Shown here: positions 10,301-17,138 of the stretch, piece by piece
Layout: the number at the start of each line of letters is the position of its first letter
Numbering within the stretch: position 1 is the stretch's first letter
Source of the DNA: Bacteroidota bacterium
GTDB lineage: Bacteria > Bacteroidota > Bacteroidia > JACPRZ01
NCBI GenBank assembly: GCA_016193485.1
Contig: JACPRZ010000053.1
Location: 1 to 48,635 of the forward strand
DNA length: 48,635 nucleotides
Direction of reading: 5' to 3'
Made by a program: the position numbers and the translations under genes
The notes under the pieces: model-generated
The model's database searches: none
What the model was told of the DNA's origin: nothing
The model's input: the letters and a program-made list of their open reading frames with translations, nothing else

Positions 10301-12706
10301 TCCAGATGTTGTCCAGTAACCGCCCGGTGCATTGCTGATCACACCGGCCAGTTGAATGTAGGAACTGTCGGCACAGATTGCCAGGTCAATTCCTGCATCG
10401 GCAAGGGTAAGGGGGAGGATGGTGATTTTCACGGAGTCAAGTGCATCAGGGCAACCTCCAAAACCGCCATAGGTTGAGAGAATAAGGTTAACCCCCCCGT
10501 TTGCGCTGTCGGAAGGACTTATATTATATGAAGCGCTAAGGGTCGAATCATCCGGCAGGAAATAACCTGTTCCCGATGTTGTCCAACTGGCTCCTGCCGC
10601 ACCGCTCACGGTCCCGGAGAGATTGGCTGCCGGATCATCGGTGCAGAGAATCTGGTCAGGACCTGCATATACTGCTGGAATGATGGTAATGGAAATGGTG
10701 TCGGTTGCCGGAGCGCAGCCACCGATGGTTCCCACCACCAGTTGCACGGTTCCGAAATATTTATCTGCGGCATCAAAATAGTAAACCGGTCCGGTGACCG
10801 TGTCGGATGGAATAAATGTTCCGGCCCCGGTAGTTGTCCAGGTAATTCCTGCGGCATTCGCAAATGATCCGTTGAGAATTATTGAATCAACATCGCTGCA
10901 GATCAGCGTATCATCGCCCGCATTTACCGATACAGTCGGAAGAAATGAAAGAGTAAGCGAATCGGCAACAGGCAGGCAGTTGCCGTTGTTTGTGGATGTG
11001 AGAGTCAGGGTGATATTTGGCGAAATGGTATCTGATGGAGAGGGAATATATGTTGTATTTACCAGGGTTGAATCGGGATAAAAACTTCCGGAACCGGTTG
11101 TAGTCCAAATTCCACCGATGAGCGGGTTGGAAGAAGTGACTGTTCCCGATAAAAAAACAGTATCAATGGAGGAACACAATACCTGGTCAGGTCCCGCGCT
11201 TACCGTGACATCATTCATCCCGATGAAAATTACCATGGTATCGGAAGAGGGGGGGCATACGCTGCCGGAGGATGTGAGGATGATTTCCACTGAACCGGCT
11301 GCAATGTCAGGCGGGCTTGCGGTATAGGTAGCGTTCAGATCGGTCGAATCGGGTGAAAAATTTCCGGTTCCCGCAGATGTCCAGTATGCTCCGGCAGCAT
11401 TGGTTACCGATCCGATAAGAACCGAGAAGGGTAAGTCCTCGCATAATGAATCATCCGGTCCCGCACTGACTATGGGGGGGGGAATAAAAAATATTGTCAC
11501 ATCATCAGTGTCGGGAGGGCAACTTCCGGTGTTGGTTGTGATAAGGGAAAGTGTTACCGAACCGGAAGCGACTTCCGCACCGGTTGGTAAATACCCGGCA
11601 TTCAGCGAGGTTGATCCAGGGAAGAAAATACCTGCTCCGCCAGACCAGATAGCGGTGGTGACACCGGTTACGGAACCGTTGAGGTTGATACCGGGGCTTG
11701 AGTTGCATACGCTGTCCTCAGGTCCTGCATTTGCAGTAATCGGCTGGTTGAATTCAAAAACAAATATGGTATCAATAATATCCTGGCATGCTGATGCATC
11801 AGAAACCTGCACCCAGTAAATTCCCGAGCCTCCTGAACCGACCATTATGGAATCGGCAGTCGCACCGGTATTCCATAGAAAAGAATAAGGCGGTTTGCCA
11901 CCCGAAGGGTTAGCATAAAGCGTTACTCCGGGACCGCCAAAACATATTGAAGGGGTAGCGGGGGTAATAGTGTTGGTGAAAGATGAAATAAAATAAACCC
12001 ATGCGGAGTCGCATTTTGTTCCCCCCCCTGAGCCGCCACATTCAAGGCCGGCAGGAGTTCCGCAAACTTTATACAATATGGAATCGGGATAAGTTCCATT
12101 CGGCATAACAATATTTGTGTCGCAACCCGTGGTGCAGCCCAGGAACAAATTGTAAACGGAATCATACGGCACGGAAGTCCATGTTATTGTTTGCGGGTTA
12201 AATCCCAGTGCAAAAAGGGTATCAAAGCATGCATCGCTTACGGTAATGGGTCCCGATATTTCGCCTTTTCCTATTCCTGCTATGGTGTAAATAGGATTGT
12301 CCCCACCCGGTTTGCAGATGGTAATGTTATGAGGACCCGGGCCATTGACGCAGGCGGTATCTTCGTTTACGATGAAAGTTTTTGCGGAATCACATTCAAA
12401 AACAAAATACATTGAGCCGGAGGGGCCGGGATTACGGGCGCCAAAATAGATGCCGCCCACTGAGGGATGGAGCGTAACAATGAACTTTATGCAATTGTCA
12501 GTGCCTGAGGCGGAGCAGCAAAAGCCGTTGCGGGGTTCGGCTTTGTAATCCCAAATGCTGTCGGGATTGGAGGAAAGATCTATTATCCAGACGGGAACGA
12601 TGGTATCGCACTGGGCTGAAATTTTTTCATGGAGAAATAAAACGAGATAAAAAACGATAATAAGATAATGATATTTATATTTTTGCGGGAAGAGATACAT
12701 GTGCAT
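7313..12706 (-). CDS. Giant T9SS-exported adhesin: nine Ig-like repeats, seven PKD domains, gliding-type CTD
   Basis: 1797 residues. The N-terminus (MHMYLFPQKYKYH then a hydrophobic segment ending at ISAQ) is a signal peptide. After a ~250-residue Cys-containing head come nine tandem modules of ~88 residues, each opening with an AG-D--xC motif and carrying W(T/S)TxGxGxFxPD (examples at SAGPDDSLC, NAGDDTLIC, DAGIDLAIC). Seven PKD domains follow (cores such as WNFNDSAP, WDFGDSLT, WYWDFGDG). The last ~85 residues (PTAFSPNGDGQNDILF, then YNEWGEIIF, ending EVTLLR) are a gliding-motility-associated C-terminal sorting domain that directs type IX export and surface attachment. A SprB-like adhesin role is plausible but not proved. 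Pro-Pro pairs are repeatedly encoded by C7-C9 tracts. Confidence 0.93.
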   Translation of the reverse strand: MHMYLFPQKYKYHYLIIVFYLVLFLHEKISAQCDTIVPVWIIDLSSNPDSIWDYKAEPRNGFCCSASGTDNCIKFIVTLHPSVGGIYFGARNPGPSGSMYFVFECDSAKTFIVNEDTACVNGPGPHNITICKPGGDNPIYTIAGIGKGEISGPITVSDACFDTLFALGFNPQTITWTSVPYDSVYNLFLGCTTGCDTNIVMPNGTYPDSILYKVCGTPAGLECGGSGGGTKCDSAWVYFISSFTNTITPATPSICFGGPGVTLYANPSGGKPPYSFLWNTGATADSIMVGSGGSGIYWVQVSDASACQDIIDTIFVFEFNQPITANAGPEDSVCNSSPGINLNGSVTGVTTAIWSGGAGIFFPGSTSLNAGYLPTGAEVASGSVTLSLITTNTGSCPPDTDDVTIFFIPPPIVSAGPDDSLCEDLPFSVLIGSVTNAAGAYWTSAGTGNFSPDSTDLNATYTASPPDIAAGSVEIILTSSGSVCPPSSDTMVIFIGMNDVTVSAGPDQVLCSSIDTVFLSGTVTSSNPLIGGIWTTTGSGSFYPDSTLVNTTYIPSPSDTISPNITLTLTSTNNGNCLPVADSLTLSFLPTVSVNAGDDTLICSDVDSIILNGSFANAAGITWTTTGAGTFIPSDTVTGPVYYFDAADKYFGTVQLVVGTIGGCAPATDTISITIIPAVYAGPDQILCTDDPAANLSGTVSGAAGASWTTSGTGYFLPDDSTLSASYNISPSDSANGGVNLILSTYGGFGGCPDALDSVKITILPLTLADAGIDLAICADSSYIQLAGVISNAPGGYWTTSGTGTFLPDSLSLTPVYYFSSSDSAADTMILKITTAGGCITATDSIIVRIEPIPIASAGSGISVCATIPDGILNGAVNNATGGVWSSSGTGAFLPDDSTLTNVTYSPSAADILNGNVLIILTTYGGYSICPAGTDNLSITYTPDSIAVNAGSDITVCREDSVITLNGSMTIAAGGVWTTTGSGSFVPGDSSVITNYLIAASDKLSDSLIFILETTGNGGCLPKKDSLILYILDSMSVSVSAQKDTFCPSENGVQLSVIFQNLSQGKWSTGGDGLFSPDDSTPDVYYIFGPLDITSGSVNLLFTSTDQGICQAKKDSVTLIIIPGPTAGFTFTGTCLDDTIVFTDTSGGNLIAWNWNFNDSAPADSLQNPVHLFSNWDTFNVVLIVTSLSGCTDTAVNPVIIHPLPAASFNIPPPCVDDSAVFISTSEVPADSIISFLWNFGDGDSSLLRDPVHAYPSGGSFNVTLEVTTDAGCSDTVSDIVTSGITAGFSFTPVCENDTVVFIDSSFTNIFSHTWDFDDGAPPDTSANPVHVFLGWGAFDVQLIANGSNGCTDTLVKQVNIYPLPAAAFSSTAQCFVDSAMFTDLSAVGSGSIVSWSWDFGDSLTSSVQDPVHLYPAGGSYQVTLIVTSGYGCADTAVQDLNVSPAPVAAFTFASASNGCPPDIFIFSDSSYFDTTYTPGSITGWYWDFGDGTTDSVQIPPPHAYDTTGSYDVTLIVSADNGCYDTLLKTVTLHPLPVSDFTFNNELCVYDTAWFTNASTVAPPDTIISQNWLFGNGNSSMAVNPSHPYSAWGNYGVTLIVSSDKGCSDTMIKIIYVRPLPISAFTVSNHIVNVDEPVVLTDLSAGSTSVPDTVAIFGWLWSFGNGDSAQVQYPEYAYDTGGVFSVSLEVVNEYGCRDTASDSIIVRLPPLVPTAFSPNGDGQNDILFVEGGPYKKLEFILYNEWGEIIFTADKQANGWDGRRSGKDQPIGVYVWVVHATTEDQKFYEMWGEVTLLR

Positions 12707-12721
12707 GGTTGATTTTTGTCA

Positions 12722-12755
12722 CAAACGTAGCAAAAAAAAGGGTTTACTACGCAAA
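12722..12755 (-). promoter_or_regulatory. Promoter of the giant adhesin gene
   Basis: The minus strand has TACGTTTG (12722-12729) with a TTTG box at 12752-12755, spacing 22 nt. This fits the Bacteroidota promoter pattern and would leave only a short leader before the ATG at 12706. Confidence 0.5.
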
Positions 12756-12766
12756 TCCGATATTAT

Positions 12767-12949
12767 TTTGCCGGATTAGCGCATGTTTTGGGTATCTTTG
12801 GGGCGGGTAATAATTGTTGGGGGTAATTTTATGACGACCTTGACACTGAACCCAAATTATGTATTAGCGCCCTTCCACAACTTACCAGGAAATTGCCAGG
12901 AAACATTTACGGTACAGAAAAATAGTAACTTTGACAAAACGTTTTGGTA
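12767..12949 (+). promoter_or_regulatory. Promoter region at the left end of the methyltransferase island
   Basis: Two -7 like boxes face the methyltransferase gene: TATCTTTG (12793-12800, with TTTG at 12767-12770, spacing 22) and TAACTTTG (12926-12933, no clear -33 box). Between them an ATG at 12831 opens a 39-codon frame starting MTTLTLNPNY whose TAA overlaps the methyltransferase ATG at 12950 (TAATG). That small ORF may be a coupled leader peptide or may be chance. Nothing else was recognised here. Confidence 0.35.
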
Positions 12950-13807
12950 ATGGAAAAACAATTTGAATTAAACAAAGTTTACAATCTTGACTGCATTGAA
13001 GGAATGAAAATTATCCCTTCAAAGACAATTGACCTTGTGATTACCGACCCACCTTTCGGAATTGATTTCAAAGCGAAAAGAGAAAACTACAACAGAAAGT
13101 CATCACGGGTGCTTGATGGTTACAATGAAATCCGCGGCAAAGAATATTTGAAGTTCACTTATGACTGGATGCAAGAAGTTAAGCGTGTATTGAAGGATAG
13201 CGGAAGCATGTATATTTTTTCCGGTTGGAATTATCTCAAAGACATTCTGAATGCACTTGATGAATTGAATTTTATTACCATAAATCATCTCATCTGGAAA
13301 TATCAATTCGGACTTGTGACAAGTAGAAAATATGTAACCTCACACTATCATTGTCTTTATGTTTGTCTTGTTGACAGGGAAAGAAAATTTTTCCCATACT
13401 CAAGGTTCGACAAAAATGCAAAGGATAAAAAAGGAAGTTCGCTTCACTATAAGGACAAAGAAGACGTTTGGGTAATCAATCGTGAATACTGGAATGGTGA
13501 CATTAAGACACCGACAAAACTTCCCGCAGAGATCATAAAAAAAATTCTTGCTTACTCAAGCGAAAAGGGAGATGTGGTTCTTGACCCGTTTCTCGGTTCG
13601 GGACAAGTGGCGGTTGTGAGCAAGATGGAAGAAAGAAAATATATTGGTTTTGAGATTGTGAAGGAGTATCATGATTTTATTAATGAGAGATTAGAAAAAA
13701 ATCTCTATCGGATAAAAGATGAAGAAGTAGGGTATGTTCAAAAGGAAACCGAACTTTTGACGCTTTTTGATAAACCGACAAAATATAAACATAAACAAAA
13801 AGTTTGA
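12950..13807 (+). CDS. DNA amino-methyltransferase, beta class (N6-adenine or N4-cytosine)
   Basis: 285 residues from the ATG at 12950; a TTG six bases upstream is possible. Motif IV DPPF is at residues 33-36 (DLVITDPPFGIDF) and motif I FLGSG at 214-218 (VVLDPFLGSGQVAV), with the presumed target-recognition region between. That order defines beta-class amino-methyltransferases, which transfer methyl from S-adenosylmethionine to adenine N6 or cytosine N4 at a specific DNA site. It is the first gene of a tight AT-rich set (12950-16240) and probably protects host DNA from the nuclease at 15593. The stop is 2 nt before the next ATG, which suggests co-translation. Recognition sequence unknown. Confidence 0.93.
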   Translation: MEKQFELNKVYNLDCIEGMKIIPSKTIDLVITDPPFGIDFKAKRENYNRKSSRVLDGYNEIRGKEYLKFTYDWMQEVKRVLKDSGSMYIFSGWNYLKDILNALDELNFITINHLIWKYQFGLVTSRKYVTSHYHCLYVCLVDRERKFFPYSRFDKNAKDKKGSSLHYKDKEDVWVINREYWNGDIKTPTKLPAEIIKKILAYSSEKGDVVLDPFLGSGQVAVVSKMEERKYIGFEIVKEYHDFINERLEKNLYRIKDEEVGYVQKETELLTLFDKPTKYKHKQKV

Positions 13808-13809
13808 AA

Positions 13810-14322
13810 ATGTTTCAACCGGAGTATTTTTATCATTTGACTTGTTACGAAAATGCCGTGAGTATTTTGAATGATAAATTTTTGACTTTTGGGAGAGGAA
13901 TAGAAAAATGGAAGGAAAATTTTGTCGCATTTGCCGATTATTTGCATCAAGAGTTAGCGACTTTTGATTTTGGTGATTTATGTTTTGAATTTAAAGCAAA
14001 AAATCTACTTGCCAAGAATGAAATTTATCCTTATGATTTTCAGGTTACAGACAATAAATTCGTTGACAAAGAAGGCAATTTATTATATGGAATGTGGGAA
14101 TGTGAATGGGTCTCAAAGAAAATCATTTTTGACTTTAACGATGTGAATTGCTTTATTATTTCAAAGAAAGTTAAGGAATATTTGAACAATAAAGAATTAA
14201 GTATTCTTTTCAATCTCTTGAACGAAAATAGCATTTCATTTAAGATAATAGATTTTGACAAATTGCCTAAATCATCTAATCAATTTTTCGTAGAGCGGTA
14301 TTTAAAAAGAATACAACCCTGA
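13810..14322 (+). CDS. Unknown protein in the methyltransferase island, possibly ADP-ribosyltransferase-like
   Basis: 170 residues from the ATG at 13810, starting 2 nt after the methyltransferase stop and ending 5 nt before the next gene, so surely co-transcribed. I do not recognise a family with confidence. The N-terminus (YFYHLTCYENAVSILNDK) resembles the opening H-T motif of DarT, DUF2971 and other ADP-ribosyltransferase-fold proteins, and a later ECEW motif could hold the acidic residue of such a fold, but this is weak. No signal peptide or membrane segment. It is AT-rich like its neighbours. Other options are a restriction-complex subunit or an accessory specificity protein. Confidence 0.6.
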   Translation: MFQPEYFYHLTCYENAVSILNDKFLTFGRGIEKWKENFVAFADYLHQELATFDFGDLCFEFKAKNLLAKNEIYPYDFQVTDNKFVDKEGNLLYGMWECEWVSKKIIFDFNDVNCFIISKKVKEYLNNKELSILFNLLNENSISFKIIDFDKLPKSSNQFFVERYLKRIQP

Positions 14323-14327
14323 AAAAA

Positions 14328-15554
14328 ATGACTGACATTGAGAAGTGTAAAGAATTATTATTAAAGGTTGCTGAAATAGGTAAGCAAAGCAGGCAGGTTC
14401 CCCCTATATATGAAGTTGAACCGTTTCAATATTTTTTTTCTCAAGGTTTGATTAAGTACAATGAACTTGATAAACGCGATGGCGGATGCACAAGGAGAGA
14501 AATTATTACAAGATATTTATTGGTAAATGCTGTTCTTGACCAAGGTCCGCATATTCCCGGTGTGAGAAAATTATTAAAAGAAGTTACAACAGATCTTTAT
14601 AGAAAAGAAAGAAGGATTTTTCATCGTCCTTTAGATTTTTTCTCCGAAATGGGAATTTCTATTGATAGTATTCTTGAACAACACAAATCGGTAAAAGCAA
14701 TTTTTGCTGAAAACTGGTCAAAAAACAAAAAATCTTCTGCCGCCAGTTATAATTTATTTTTCACTCAATCTTCAAGAGGGATAATTTCTACAAATCAGGT
14801 TTTAGATTATAGTGTGCATAGATGGGGAACCCCTCTGTGTGTTCCGCTATTATTAGAAAAAGATAATCAAAAAAATGGTAAGGAATCAGGACAACCATTG
14901 ATTGATTATTTGGAATCTTACAGTTCTGCTGAAACAATGGTACAAGGGATTAAGAATAATAATAGATATGGATTAGGAAGTGCAATCGGAGATAAAGCGG
15001 CACATCTTTTTGCAAAATGGTATGTAACATTTTTTAATCTTTCAACTCGTAAAAAATCTGATACCGGATGGACGGATATTTCCTATGAAGTTCCATTTGA
15101 TGGCAATGTGGGAAGAGTATTGTTTCGCACGGGATTTTTCTCGGAATTTGCATCATTAGAGGAATATAAAAAATGGAAAGTCATTCAACTAAATAGTGGG
15201 AAATATGGCAAACACCATATAAGAGTAACTAATATTCGGAAAAAGAAAGTTGTTGATGTTGAAAATAATTCTTCCTTATTTCGCGACTATTCGGATTTAC
15301 TTGTAAACTATCTGAAGATGGGTTCGCGTCCAAGAGGAATGGAAATTCAGAGAATGCCGGGCTTAATTTTATTTCAATTATTTCAGCAAGGATACAAATA
15401 TTCAATTGCTGATTTGGATGATGGATTAATGCACATTGGGACAACCTTTTGCCATAATGATAAAGAACTTCCCAATTGTAAAGAATGTCCGGTAAATAAA
15501 TTTTGTGTGGGTTACAAAAAAAAACCAAAACTAATTTCCGACTACAGAACTTAG
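14328..15554 (+). CDS. HhH-GPD DNA glycosylase-like protein with C-terminal [4Fe-4S] cysteines
   Basis: 408 residues. The helix-hairpin-helix/GPD region is seen at IGDKAAHLFAKW (residues 220-231) and VPFDGNVGRVLFRTG (255-269), where Asp258 matches the catalytic aspartate of EndoIII/MutY-type glycosylases. Four cysteines at 375, 384, 387 and 393 (C-X8-C-X2-C-X5-C) resemble the EndoIII iron-sulfur loop (C-X6-C-X2-C-X5-C). The protein is nearly twice the usual family length, with an N-terminal extension of ~130 residues and an insertion at ~175-205. EndoIII-type enzymes excise damaged or mismatched bases. Next to a methyltransferase and nuclease it may repair modification-linked lesions or act as a base-excising restriction factor; neither is shown. 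Confidence 0.75.
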   Translation: MTDIEKCKELLLKVAEIGKQSRQVPPIYEVEPFQYFFSQGLIKYNELDKRDGGCTRREIITRYLLVNAVLDQGPHIPGVRKLLKEVTTDLYRKERRIFHRPLDFFSEMGISIDSILEQHKSVKAIFAENWSKNKKSSAASYNLFFTQSSRGIISTNQVLDYSVHRWGTPLCVPLLLEKDNQKNGKESGQPLIDYLESYSSAETMVQGIKNNNRYGLGSAIGDKAAHLFAKWYVTFFNLSTRKKSDTGWTDISYEVPFDGNVGRVLFRTGFFSEFASLEEYKKWKVIQLNSGKYGKHHIRVTNIRKKKVVDVENNSSLFRDYSDLLVNYLKMGSRPRGMEIQRMPGLILFQLFQQGYKYSIADLDDGLMHIGTTFCHNDKELPNCKECPVNKFCVGYKKKPKLISDYRT

Positions 15555-15592
15555 AAAAAAGTCTTTGTCACTTTTTGAAATATCTGAACAAT

Positions 15593-16240
15593 ATGGCTGA
15601 TACAAATTATCAAGCAATATCTACTCGTTTAAAAAAGATTTCAAAAATATGGAATGCGAAAGAAGTAATTCTTGAAATGAAAGACAATGATTATTCTCAC
15701 TGGAAACAAATGGAATGGATTGGATTTTATTTTCAATATCTCTGCGAAAAACATTTAAACGACATTTTTGAATTTCAAATTCCACGCTACAACAATGTAT
15801 CTTTTGACGGACTCTATAAAATTCCTTTTGATTTCAAAGCACACGCAATGAATACAAGCAGTCATCAAATTATTGTGAACGACAGCGAAGCAATTGCAAG
15901 TGCAATAAAAGAGTATGGAAAAGTCGGACTATTGCTTGCACTTGGAAAAGTTGAATACAATGACGAAAAACGCTCCTTCCAAAAATGGCATGAAAAAATA
16001 AAAGGCGGTTTGTCTGATTATACAAAAGAAAGAATTGCCCGTGGCGCCTGGTCTCGTCTGCGAAAAGTTGAATTTGATTTACAGCAAATTTCTTTAATTG
16101 AAATTACTGACAAGACGCTTGTAAAATGCGGTTCGTTTCAACAGGATTTTCGCAATTCTGACGGCAGACCGAGACATAAAAAAGTTTTACTTGATCTGGA
16201 AAAAATTGATGACGAATTAGTGCAGGTTCTGGAATTTTAA
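15593..16240 (+). CDS. Putative type II restriction endonuclease (PD-(D/E)XK)
   Basis: 215 residues starting at MADTNYQAIS; an upstream ATG in frame (15503) overlaps the previous gene and is less likely. A PD-(D/E)XK-like core is visible: Glu41 in EWIGFYFQY, Asp72 in SFDG, and Asp80-x-Lys82 in PFDFKAH. This is the usual acidic-acidic-lysine arrangement that binds metal and cuts DNA. Size, soluble character and position as last gene behind a methyltransferase support a type II restriction enzyme. The exact family and cut site are unknown. The gap to the previous gene is 38 nt. Confidence 0.75.
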   Translation: MADTNYQAISTRLKKISKIWNAKEVILEMKDNDYSHWKQMEWIGFYFQYLCEKHLNDIFEFQIPRYNNVSFDGLYKIPFDFKAHAMNTSSHQIIVNDSEAIASAIKEYGKVGLLLALGKVEYNDEKRSFQKWHEKIKGGLSDYTKERIARGAWSRLRKVEFDLQQISLIEITDKTLVKCGSFQQDFRNSDGRPRHKKVLLDLEKIDDELVQVLEF

Positions 16241-16341
16241 AAGTGCAACTTCCTCCAACAAAAGTATCCGTTGCACAACTCTTTCCAATGGCAAAAACCA
16301 AACAAAACCCGCTTTTTTAGTATTATTACTTTTTTCATCTC
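16241..16341. other. Right border of the restriction island, no gene recognised
   Basis: A short AT-rich stretch after the nuclease stop. One frame reads LPPTKVSVAQLFP and then stops at 16318-16320, which could be the end of a decayed gene, but it has no start and no recognisable family. This is where the base composition changes back toward the surrounding chromosome. Confidence 0.3.
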
Positions 16342-16515
16342 ATGACAAGCAGTAAAAACAGAGGTGTAATTAATCTTACACGTTTGGAAACCCCCATCGG
16401 GCAGATGATTGCCTGTGCCATTGAATTTGGGGATTTGGGTGTTCTGATTCCGCCTTTGATATCTTTCCGTTTTTCACAAATTACTATCTTTGCAATAGGA
16501 TTATGGAACAGATGA
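16342..16515 (+). pseudogene. N-terminal fragment of an Ogt/Ada-type O6-alkylguanine-DNA methyltransferase gene
   Basis: A 57-codon frame beginning MTSSKNRGVINLTRLETPIG and continuing QMIACAIEFGDLGVL resembles the start of methylated-DNA-protein cysteine methyltransferases (TPLGPMIACA-type motif). The similarity ends after ~35 residues and the catalytic PCHR region is absent. The frame runs into the start of the nuclease gene at 16503, and a promoter box lies inside it. It looks like a gene cut short when the adjacent DNA was rearranged. The call rests on one short motif. Confidence 0.5.
16485..16492 (+). promoter_or_regulatory. -7 box (TATCTTTG) of the bifunctional nuclease gene
   Basis: TATCTTTG lies 10 nt before the ATG at 16503 and 19 nt before the alternative ATG at 16512. 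The short distance favours the second ATG as the real start. Confidence 0.4.
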
Positions 16516-17126
16516 AAAAAATACGGATTGAGATCCTTGGGCTCTCGTTCAGCCAGTCGCAGTCGGGCGCTTACACGCTGGTGCTTGGCGAATATAAGGG
16601 CCGCAGGCGGCTGCCTATCGTGATCGGTTCGTTTGAAGCGCAGTCCATCGCCATTGAACTGGAAAAGATGACTCCCAGCCGGCCGCTCACGCACGACCTT
16701 TTTAAATCGTTTGCAAAGGCATTTTCGGTTAAGGTAAAAGAAGTTGTCATCTATAATATCATTGAAGGCGTTTTTTATGCCCGGCTGGTATGTGAAAACC
16801 ATAAGGGGGGTGAAATTGAAATTGACGCCCGCACTTCCGATGCCGTAGCCATTGCTCTAAGGTTCAGTTGCCCCATTTTTACATACGATTCCGTACTTAA
16901 CCAGGCAGGTGTATTTTTAGGCGAAAAGGGACTTGAACCGGTTGAAGAGGTTAAGACACCCGAAAAAAATCCGCGCGGCAAACCCAGCGGGGATATTGGC
17001 GACCTCAGGGATTATACCATGAAAGAACTTAATGAAATTCTCGATAAAGCCGTGCGCGATGAAGCATACGAACGCGCCTCCCTTATCCGCGATGAGATAA
17101 AAAAAAGAAAAGGGAATAATTCCTGA
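16503..17126 (+). CDS. Bifunctional nuclease family protein (DUF151) with UVR domain
   Basis: 207 residues; MKKIRIEILG (ATG 16512) is a good alternative start. Residues ~5-140 form the BFN/DUF151 domain (SGAYTLVLGE, PIVIGSFEAQSIAIELE, ARTSDAVAIALRF). The C-terminus has a UVR motif (LNEILDKAVRDEAYERASLI), the helical hairpin named after UvrB/UvrC that mediates protein contacts. This architecture is standard in Bacteroidota. Proteins with this domain have been reported to have nuclease activity, but the physiological role is unsettled. The next gene, a nucleoside transporter, starts 12 nt downstream, so the two probably form an operon. Confidence 0.9.
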   Translation: MEQMKKIRIEILGLSFSQSQSGAYTLVLGEYKGRRRLPIVIGSFEAQSIAIELEKMTPSRPLTHDLFKSFAKAFSVKVKEVVIYNIIEGVFYARLVCENHKGGEIEIDARTSDAVAIALRFSCPIFTYDSVLNQAGVFLGEKGLEPVEEVKTPEKNPRGKPSGDIGDLRDYTMKELNEILDKAVRDEAYERASLIRDEIKKRKGNNS

Positions 17127-17138
17127 AACATTCCGACA

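Noticed and set aside
1..12706. Numerous 60-140 codon frames antisense or out of frame within the PKD adhesins
   Set aside because: They lie inside long continuous coding frames with clear domains; their abundance follows from the low stop density of the repetitive adhesin DNA.
15503..15592. Upstream ATG of the restriction-endonuclease-like gene
   Set aside because: It would overlap the glycosylase-like gene by 52 bases and add 30 basic, low-similarity residues; the ATG at 15593 fits the gene spacing better.
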